DNA from: Neoceratodus forsteri
Taxonomy: Eukaryota > Chordata > Ceratodontiformes > Ceratodontidae
Reading direction: 5' to 3'
DNA length: 64,000 bases
NCBI GenBank assembly: GCA_016271365.2
Contig: CM057451.1
Coordinates: forward strand, 363,713,501 to 363,777,500
Positions 55,935 to 64,000 of this stretch are shown one piece after another. The notes beneath the pieces are model-generated. The model saw nothing but the letters and a program-made list of their open reading frames with translations. It did no database searches and was not told the origin of the DNA. Within the stretch, counting starts at the first letter, position 1. Every line of letters begins with the position of its first letter. Both the position numbers and the translations under genes were made by a program.

Positions 55935-57605
55935 ATTTGGATGATAAAAGAGAAATGGAAGACTTCTGGTACCACCCCCGAAGTTAATGGCTGCATAAGT
56001 GAATCGCTCCGTCTACCCTCTCAGAATTTCCACCTCTTCTGGCGGATTTTCCATTAAAAAAACAACTAATTAACAATGAATAAGAGGGGAAATAAGGGAA
56101 ATGAGCCAGGATTAGTTAAAAAAAAAAAATGCAGAACGTGGTCCAGATGAAGACCGATCGGAAACAAAGGCCTCTGACACAGAAGTGGCACTTCCTTCTA
56201 ATGTGACACCTGGCACCAGATCTACTAATATGATCCACCACACTCCCAAAGTGAAAAGCAAAAAAATTTAGTTAGACACTATCTACAATGAGCTCTGTGC
56301 TTTTAGAGCTGATATTAAACAGCTGTATAGTGAGATGCGGAGAGACATTGTACAGTTGGAGCAGCGGGCTGACGATACGGAGAGGCAACTTACAGCTAAT
56401 GAAAATTGTGTGGATGACCTAGACAGCCTGGCCTAACAACTCCAAAAGCAGCAAGAACTACTCTCAGCCAGACAAGAAGATGCAGAAAGCCACACCAGGT
56501 TCAAAAATATCCGCTTATATTGTATTGCTGAAGGTGCTGAGGGTAACAATATAAAGGATTTTGTGAAAAAACTGCCCTGGATCTCCCAGCTGACATGCCA
56601 CTAGATTTTGAAAGAATCCATCGGGCCTTGGCCCCTAAATCAATTTCTCCCTTGGCCAGCCGTCGATCCATCATAGTCTGTATCACCAGCTATGCGATAA
56701 AAGAACAGATCCTTCTGACAGCCTGGCGAAAACAAAAAATTTTCCATGGACAGCGGAGATTTTATGTTGACCATGACTACGTGCCTAAAACTATGAAGCT
56801 GCACAGAGTGTACCTCCCGCTGTTGCCTACTCTGAAAACCCAAGGTTTGAAATTCAATACCCCTTATCCAGCTAAATTAGTAGTAGCCTTATCATCGGGG
56901 AGACAGGAGTTCACCTAGGCTGAAGAGGCCCGTGAGGCACTCTCCAAACAGGGCCTGACTTTCCCAGAGCATCCACGCATGCCTGCAGCTGCAAATGCCC
57001 AACCCCCAAGATGGCAGACGATGGAGGCAAAGCAATGCAAATGACAGGACTCTGGAAACACTACTCAGGACCCGAAAAAATGTCTGGCCAAATTCTGGAG
57101 GGTGGATAACAATTCCGGAGACACCTGAGGTCTGCTGGACACTTGAGCACTGTTTAATCGGAGCGATCCAGTTAATGGGTTGGGGATTCAGGAGAAGGGG
57201 GATGGAGGTGGGGGGGCAAGGGTTGGCTCAAGCCTAGGCCTCCATGGTGCTCCAGACTGTAGACCGGTAACTTTAAATTAATACCCTCTATCTATCTGGG
57301 TTAAATATGGTCACTTGTCGGGGTTTCCTATGGAGGTCTTCCCTCCTCCATTCCCCCCCATTGCAAATTTGATCTCTGTTATGAGGCTGGACTCTCGATG
57401 GAACTAAGACAACCCATTCTAACATCATTTGGGTAGCTAAGTAGCTAATATGGGGAACTTCAATCCTAGACTAGTACAGCACACCAGACGGGAGAGAGGA
57501 GGATCATAGCTGGCCACCCAACTTCATGGACAGCTGCTATAGTGAACTGGGGACTGTGATTGACCATTATTTGACTATTGTTTACTGGTCTATACTCTAA
57601 TCATT
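55935..57605 (+). mobile_element. L1/Tx1-like LINE fragment (ORF1 region only)
   Basis: An apparent 5' UTR (GAAGACTTCTGGTACCACCC) leads to an ORF1 remnant. Sequence after 57000 is unassigned and the element stops before the next L1 begins near 57610. No ORF2 is present, so it is truncated at its 3' side. Confidence 0.6.
56265..57000 (+). pseudogene. L1/Tx1-like ORF1 remnant
   Basis: A coiled coil (RADIKQLYSEMRRDIVQLEQ, then RADDTERQLTAN) is followed by NIRLYCIAEGAEGNNIKDFV, the RRM start. The C-terminal part (56595-56918) has FHGQRRFYVDHDYVPKTMK and GLKFNTPYPAKLV. At least one stop and two frameshifts interrupt it. The order is that of vertebrate L1/Tx1 ORF1 proteins. Confidence 0.65.
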
Positions 57606-57848
57606 AATCAGCACAAGCCGGCATCCAGAATGGCAGCATAGTTCTGGAGCTCCGTTCCTACACCGCCGATTAAGTTGCTTCCCCCGACTCCTCGGGACCT
57701 GAGTTGACAAGAAAACCGAAGTGAATGAGAGAAAACCTTACTATGCCTCCTAAACTGTCAAAAAAAACAGGGACAACTCAACTTTAAAAGTGCTCCTAGT
57801 GGTCTTAAAATATCGAGCGCAGAGGCCCTGCCACCATGAGCGGAAAAC

Positions 57849-58724
57849 ATGGCGAATGTGGACATCGCAAGTCAGGAAGAAGGGGGGGCTGAAGGAACTG
57901 TTACCTCACCGATTCTAGCCCTAGAAAAACTATTTAATGATCTCAAGTACGATCTGACATGTAGGATGAATGTGGGGTTTGAAAATGTATCTGCCCAGCT
58001 GGCACACCTCCAAACAACAGTTAACACCATGGGGGAAACGGCAGAACAGCATTCAACTCGCTTAACAGAAGTCGAAGAGCGGGTAAGTGCACAAGAAGAT
58101 CTTTCCTCTCAATTAAACCCTCAGCTACAATCTCCTTTGGCCGAAATAGAGAAATTAAAGGCGGTATTAGATGATCATGAAAACAGGGAGAGATGTACCA
58201 ACATATGAATAGTGGGCCTGGCTGAAGGAATGGAGGGCAGTGATTGAGCAGCTTATTGCAAATCCTGGCTAAAAACACTTTTGACCCTACCATCTGAATG
58301 CATGTTAGAAATACAAAGGGCACAAAGAAGCACAGGTCACCGCCCTGCTCCAAATGACAGACCAAGACATATTATATTAAAGTTCTTACAGAATCAGGAC
58401 AGAGTGATGGTGTTGGAGGCCGCAAGGAAAGCAAGCCCCATTCGAATAGACTCACGGCCAGTCAGTATCTTCCAGGACTTTTCAAGTACAGTGAAAATGG
58501 AAAGGAATGCCATCCTGCAGGTGAAGAGGTGATTGCATCAACTTGAGTGGCCTTTTGCACTGCTGTATCCAGCCTGCTTGATCATCCGGAGAAAAGATAA
58601 GGCCCCAAAATCATTTACAAGCCCAGACACAGTGATGCAGTACATAGACCTGGAGGCTAACCAGCAAGGCAATGCAGATCGATCAATGTCCTTTGCAAGA
58701 CGGAGTCTGAACCAGGCCAGGTAG
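57849..58724 (+). pseudogene. L1-like ORF1 RNA-binding protein, few breaks
   Basis: MANVDIASQEEGGAEG leads to a coiled coil (VSAQLAHLQTTVNTMGETAE and TRLTEVEERVSAQEDL). After a stop at 58206 the RRM starts IVGLAEGMEG, another frame break follows near 58250, then EIQRAQRSTGHRPAPNDRPR, HIILKFLQNQDRVMVLEAAR and a C-terminal domain with FPALLYPACLI-like sequence. The motifs IxGLxEG, ERAHR-like and DRPRHIIxKF are the L1 ORF1 signature. This is the best preserved ORF1 in the window. Confidence 0.82.
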
Positions 58725-58829
58725 CGCCAAAAGAGACAGGGTTTTTTCTTGTACTCTGGCGATCTGGAGAGATTGCCCGGGAGTGTTTTTTTTTTTTCCG
58801 GGTCGGATCCATAACCCGCTACAGGGTCT

Positions 58830-60895
58830 ATAAAGGCAGGATCTGACAGCCTGTAAAGCTACCAACACCACCCCTAGCCAGATCAGGGTTGAAGGGTGCC
58901 TTACCTCTGATCCAGCCCGAACGGCCGATGCCTTTAACGACGCCTTCTCCAATCTAAGTCTGGTTCCCCCCCTAACTTCTTTAACCCTCCCCCAGATACC
59001 TCTCCCACCCTCCCATCCACCCCACCCTTTCGCCTGGGTGTCATCTCTCCCAAGGGTGCCAAGCCTTATCTCCGGAGGGCACTAAGTCACTCCTGGTATA
59101 GCAGTGACACTTTAGACTTGAAACTACTTCGACTCTCACTCACCGAGGTGCTCGACCCCCTCACCCATATACTAAACAGCTCCTTATGCCATGGGAAATT
59201 CCCCTTCCGCTGGAAATATGCCCATATCACGCCGATCTTCAAAAGTGGAGACCATGCCCTCACTAACAACTACCGACCCATCTCCATTCTCCCATCCCCT
59301 ATCCAAGGCTCTTGAGAGGATAGTGTCTGACCATCTAACGGACCACCTAAACAAATACAACCTGCTTAGTACGCAGCAACATGGCTTCCGGAAGGGCCAT
59401 GGTACCACCACTGCCCTTCTGGAACTCACCTCGCACATCCACTCCGCTCTAGATAGAGGACAAATCACAGGGGCTGTATTCATAGATCTTACTAAGGCAT
59501 TCGACACCGTCAACCACTCGCTCCTGCTATCCACTCTGACCAGCACGGGATTCTCTCTAGATGCCCTTGGTTGGTTCTCTGACTACCTGTCAAACCGCTC
59601 CCAGAAGGTAAAGATAGGAGAAACAGTCTCTAGTAGGCTACCTGTCCTCTCAGGTGTCCCGCAAGGGTCCGTCCTGAGTCCATTACTATTCAGCCTCTTT
59701 CTAAATTCCCTCCCCAAGACTTGCTCTGGGAACCTTCTCCTCTATGCGGATGATGCCGTCCTCTATGCATCCAACACTGACCCTTTACAGCTCCACCTTT
59801 CCCTCCAGTCCTCCTTTATCTCCGCAGAAATATGGCTAGCCTCTCATCGTCTTGTCCTGAACTATACCAAGACTAAGGCAACGTACTTCTCCCACCCATC
59901 TAATTCAGAAAAGGTACTTTGTCCACAACTGAGAACTGCCAACCATACCACCCCTGACCAGGGGGACTCCTTCAGATATCTTGGCTTAACACTTACATTC
60001 CACCAGCATATCCACCTCCTATCTGCTGCCCTCAATGTGCGACTCGGGCTCCTGTATCACCTCAAACACTGCTTTACCCCAAATGCATTAAGGCTAGCTG
60101 TCTCCTCCTCAGTCCTCTCCCTACTAGATTATGGTCTAGTCATCTATGGGGCAGCTAACTCCTTGGCACTCAGCAGACTACGTGTCTCCCTAAATAAAGC
60201 TTGCCACCTCACCTTGGGCTGTGACCGGCTAACTCATACATGCACACTGTACAATGCTACCAACTGGCTGAACCTAGACAATAGGATCAAGTTCCACGCC
60301 TCATGGCAAAAAAAATTGCCCATGGTCTCTGCCCATCAGGTCTCGCCCCACTAATAAGACCAGCCCAATCGCTTAAGCACACTCGGAGCTGTGGTAAGCA
60401 CCTCCTCTCTGTTCCCCATTGCTGTACATCCCTATACCAGAGGTCCTTCAGCTACAGAGCCCCATCCTGGATAAACAGTCTGCCCACTCCGTTTGCAAAT
60501 AAGAACAGATTAGGATTGTACAAAACCACCCTTAGAGCCCACCTACAGGCCTCGAAACATTGTGATTGCCTTTGACCAATCCTTCATCAAACGACCGGCC
60601 TAGGCTGCAGCCGGCACCCCCTCCTCTTAACCCTGCCACTAACAGCGTCCCTCATGTTTAGCTTTGCACTGATATGCCATTTGTGTTGCTTGTTTGCTCT
60701 ATCTTGACCTAGGTCTCCTCTGCGAGGCCCACAAATGCCTCTGTAACAAATGTTAATGTAACTACCTGACTGTGTACTGCTATGTAACCTCTCTTCTCGT
60801 ATGTAATATTTGTGACGAGGAACCTTTGTAAAGGAGTCTTTGACTCAAAGTTACTTCCGAATCTCCAATAAATAAATAAAATAAATAAATACCCT
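58830..60895 (+). mobile_element. L2-like LINE nested in the second L1
   Basis: An L2-group ORF2 lacking its endonuclease runs to about 60573, followed by a short 3' UTR and a CAATAAATAAATAAAATAAA tail at 60868-60893. The L1 spacer resumes after it. The 5' boundary (between 58726 and 58880) is not exact and no target duplication was confirmed. Confidence 0.75.
58890..60575 (+). pseudogene. L2-like ORF2: reverse transcriptase, well preserved
   Basis: The start of RT is in one frame (LKLLRLSLTEVLDPLTHILN, ITPIFKSGDHALTNNYRPIS, 59118-59290). A frameshift near 59295 moves it to the frame running to 60354: QQHGFRKGHGTTTALLEL, GAVFIDLTKAFDTVNHSLL, LSGVPQGSVLSPLLFSLFL, catalytic LLLYADDAVLYAS and RYLGLTLTFHQHIH. 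A second frameshift in an A-run near 60310 leads to the C-terminal end (SYRAPSWINSLPTPF, 60303-60575). Over 350 codons of RT are uninterrupted, so this copy is younger than the L2-like element at 40227. Confidence 0.88.
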
Positions 60896-61881
60896 ATGCC
60901 CCTCGATCGGTCCTCCAACATCCAGTCTGTTTGGTTGGGGACATAACTATCTACAACCAACCAATTAAAGAGTTATTGAATTTGGGACTGTTTGACCTGG
61001 ACTTAGTGTTTGAGATTAATTTTGCTGATTTTTTTTTCTTTTATATTACACTTTCTATTTGTAGCTCTTTAATATGAGCAATATAAAGTAATATCTTCTT
61101 CGATTTTCCACATACAGAAAGGTATAAATGGGGAAGGAAGGTTCTTGGGGGAGGCAAAAAGTCTAACTTGTATGTGAGGTGCAGTGACCGGGGGCAGATG
61201 AGATGTATAATCTCATTCATATTGCAAGGTTGGGGAGGGGAGAGCACTTGGAGCTTAACAGGATGTCTGAGCAATTAGGGGGCTGTTTCTTCTCAGTATT
61301 ACTAGACATGGCCAGATCATACCAGTAGGGGTACTCACTCAGGAGTTGGCCCGGGTAGCTCTGACCCTGAGGTGCTTCCCGATAGGGAATAATTTGAAAA
61401 CTTTTATTTATTTCATGCTCTATTTCAGCTATGGTCTGGGTGCCATGAGTAATTTAATCAGTGGGACTGGTGGTGCAGGCCGGAAGGGCTATTCCATGAT
61501 ACTAAAGGAGGAAGGTACTAAGTAGAACTAAAACAGGAGGGAGGGTACTGGGAGGAGGGGATAGTACTTGGCACTACTAAGTTAAGTTAACTAGGAGAAA
61601 GTTACTTAGTTTACTGTTGCGCCTGTTGCGCTTTCCTTTTTTCTTTTTTTCTTTTTTTTTTAAGGTTGGGGAGGTTTTCCAGCCTCAGAGGTAGATAGCA
61701 ACATACATAGTTTTTTGGGGTTTTAGAAGTTCTTAATATGGGGAAGGGGTATCAGGGGTTGTTTATGATATGGTTTAAAATCAAAAAGTTCAAGAGTTGT
61801 GTGGAAGGGGACGGGCACATTCAAATGTATTGGTGTATGGGTGGGGGGTCTCGGGGCAAAGAAAATGTTTAATCAATCTGA

Positions 61882-63507
61882 ATGGCTTGCCTGAAACTGC
61901 TCTCCTGGAATGTTAATGGGCTCACAACTGCAGTAAAGCGAAAAAGTTTGGTCTTATGTTAAAACAATGCAAGTAGATGTAATTATGTTACAGGAATTGC
62001 ATTTAAACCAAGAGGAAATGATACAGCTGAGGGGCAAATTGGGGGGGGGGGCACATGATGGCTTCTTGCTTTACATTGAAGGCCAGGGGTGTGTGCATCT
62101 GGTTTTGGCCTGAGCTTAGGGTCCAGATACATTCTTCCCAAGTAGATGGCCAGGGGCAATATGTGATGATAGTGGAAGCCACCGTGGAAGAAGAACCGTT
62201 GGTGCAGGTGTCCCTCTATGGTCCTGCATTTGACTGCCCAGAGTTTTTGAACACCTGGCAATTTCACTGGCTACATTCCCTGATCAGCTGATTATAGGGG
62301 AAGACTTCAATACTTATTGGGATCCTTTATTGGATCATTCCAATCCACATTTTAAGCGATACCCCAAAAGTGTGAAGACCCTGCGACACCTGGCTGGGGA
62401 AAGAGCCCTCCAGGAGATGTGGTGATGTAAACATCCTGATACCAAAGAATTTTATTTTTACTCCCATGCCCATAAATTATACACTAGATTGGACTATTTT
62501 TTGGCCTCTCCCGTTTTTATGGCACGATGGAGAAGATTCAACATGGTCCCATCCTGGTGTCAGATCATGCCCCCCTTTATCTGGAGCTGAAATGCAGGAC
62601 TAGAGAGGTGGGGTCTCGGCAGTGGAGACTTGACCCAATTTTGCTACATGATCCTCAGTTTGCTAAACAAATGTCTAGTCGACTTAAAGAATTCTTAGAA
62701 ATTAATAAAGTGGAATACACCTCGGCTAAAACAACATGGGAGGCCCTTAAGACGTATGTTAGGGGAGAAGTTATGTCTTATGCTGCGTTTAAAAAGAAAC
62801 AGGAGGAAATGAGAGAACGAGAGCTGTTATCACTTATCATGGGGGTAGAGAAGCAGAATATGGGAGTTCAATCCTCAGGAACGATGGAATTATTGAAGAG
62901 GGGATATATAACCAGATTAGTTCCAAACGAATAGAACGAGACATAGTAGTGTCTAGGGAAGGGCACTATTTTAAGGAGATAAATCAGGGAGATGGCTGGC
63001 ATGGTTGATAAAAAAGAAGAGGGCAGAAAGAACTATTATTGATAAAGAAAATGATGACGGGGTGGTTACCTCCTCAGCCCAAGAGATAAATAATATTTTC
63101 AAGTAGTTTTATGAAACATTATATACCTCGGAAATACCACAGGGTACCAATCCAGGTAGTTTCTTGGATACTGTCTCCTTACCCACTATATCAACAATTG
63201 AGAATGAAGAGTTGGGTCGACCCCTCACAGAGCAGGAGGTCAGGGAGGTGGTATGGGCCTCTAGAGCTGGTAGGACCCCGGGGCCAGATGGACTGCCCTT
63301 GGAGTTTTACAAAAAGTTCTGGGGGGAGTTGGCACCGATATTTATGGCTATGCTCCAGGAGGTGTTGGAAGGGGAGGGTTTAACAGTATCTCAGCAGTTA
63401 GCCACTATAACAATTCTCCCAAAACCAGGTAAGGACCCAAGAAAATGAGGATCATATCGGCCCATCTCGCTGCTTAACGTAGACTACAAGATTATTGCAA
63501 GGATTTT
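61882..63507 (+). pseudogene. second L1-like ORF2: endonuclease and start of RT
   Basis: MACLKLLSWNVNGLTTAVKR opens the endonuclease at 61882. Later motifs in shifting frames are VSLYGPAFDC (62210), a GEDFN form of the GDFN block (62300), RLDYFLAS (62490) and VSDHAPLYLEL (62548). The RT region has TPGPDGLPLEFYKKFW (63277), LPKPGKDPRK (63418) and a YRPISLLNVDYKIIARIL end at 63505. Many stops and frameshifts occur. The frame is broken by an insertion at 63508. Confidence 0.82.
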
Positions 63508-64000
63508 GTTATTGCCTTCTTTATTGTCATTTTTCTTCCACTGGTGATTAGACAAACATACACAAAAGCTCAGGTTACCCCGGGCCCCACACCCCAAAAC
63601 TGAGTGAGATAACTATATACAGCCATTAACTATATACATACACAGCTGCCTTGCACAACCCTCAGTCACCCTCTCCATATCTATATTCGATAACAATATG
63701 TAGGACACTCTGCCTACAATAGTACATTTATATTTCAGAGTTTAAATCCCAGGTTGACTCTGCGTAGCTATAAACCGTGTTTCCCCAAGCAGTAGCCCTT
63801 AGGGTAGTGCCCTGCAGCTGCGTCCCTAGGGAAAAGAGAGAGTTCCCCCCCCCAACTAACACTTAGCAGATTCTGAGGGTTCCTGTAACAAATCCGAATA
63901 ATATTCGGTCAGTGCATATATTAGGAGTAATCAAACAGGACCCAGTCGAGTTATAGCATCTACTCCCTATCTATAGATCTTTAACTACGTACCGTCAGAC
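63508..64000. mobile_element. unidentified insertion in L1 ORF2, runs off the window
   Basis: The L1 RT reading stops within KIIARIL and unrelated sequence begins (TTATTGCCTTCTTTATTGTC). It contains CTATATAC repeats near 63612-63637, a C-tract at 63845-63853 and AATAATATTCGG near 63899. No coding region is visible. It may be an LTR or another non-coding element whose far end lies beyond the window. Confidence 0.4.

Larger units (their letters stand above)
57610..63507 (+). mobile_element. second L1/Tx1-like LINE, split by an L2-like LINE
   Basis: It begins in a GC-rich 5' UTR (GCATCCAGAATGGCAGCATA), has ORF1 (57849-58724) and, after the L2-like insertion and a spacer, ORF2 from 61882. ORF2 is cut at 63507 by another insert, so the 3' end is not seen. 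Its spacer between the ORFs is about 1 kb without the L2, as in the L1 at 26158. Confidence 0.78.

Overview
The window reads as intergenic DNA from a large, repeat-rich, non-mammalian vertebrate genome. I found no host protein-coding gene, rRNA or tRNA gene. Almost everything recognisable is transposable-element sequence: CR1, L2-like and L1/Tx1-like LINEs, a Penelope-like element (PLE), Gypsy LTR elements, a hAT-type DNA transposon, a small inverted-repeat transposon and at least two tRNA-derived SINE families. This mix fits an amphibian, a lobe-finned fish or a basal ray-finned fish. The sequence alone does not fix the species.

Layout. 0.5-6.6 kb: a minus-strand Gypsy element with a long 3' LTR (532-2289) and a decayed but largely collinear pol gene. 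6.6-11 kb: SINE copies, CR1 3' fragments and the tail of an L1-like ORF2 split by a small inverted-repeat transposon. 11.15-33.55 kb: a nest of insertions. A plus-strand CR1 (CR1-A) is split by a PLE (15916-33371). The PLE is split by a second CR1 (17987-23472) and by a hAT-type element (24570-33122). The hAT is split by a full-length L1 (26158-32689). Target duplications or restored reading frames support each boundary, and with the inserts removed the PLE is about 3.4 kb and the hAT about 2.0 kb.

33.6-39.7 kb: mostly unassigned AT-rich DNA with a tandem repeat, a foldback sequence and a probable L1 ORF1 remnant. 39.7-48.1 kb: a minus-strand CR1 (CR1-C) carrying four nested insertions, namely an L2-like LINE, a short internally deleted Gypsy-type LTR element with a 5-bp target duplication, and two copies of one SINE family. 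48.4-55.9 kb: satellite-like DNA, including a foldback motif family that forms a roughly 296-bp tandem array at 52.6-53.9 kb, a 46-62-bp minisatellite, hairpins and two more SINEs. 55.9-64 kb: two L1/Tx1-like elements, the second split by an L2-like LINE and broken again at 63508 by an unidentified insert.

Nearly all element ORFs carry stops or frameshifts, so the window is a record of successive transposition rather than a set of working genes. The most informative observations are the datable nest, the palindromic satellite family, the L2/SINE shared 3' tail and the deleted LTR element that kept only the end of pol.
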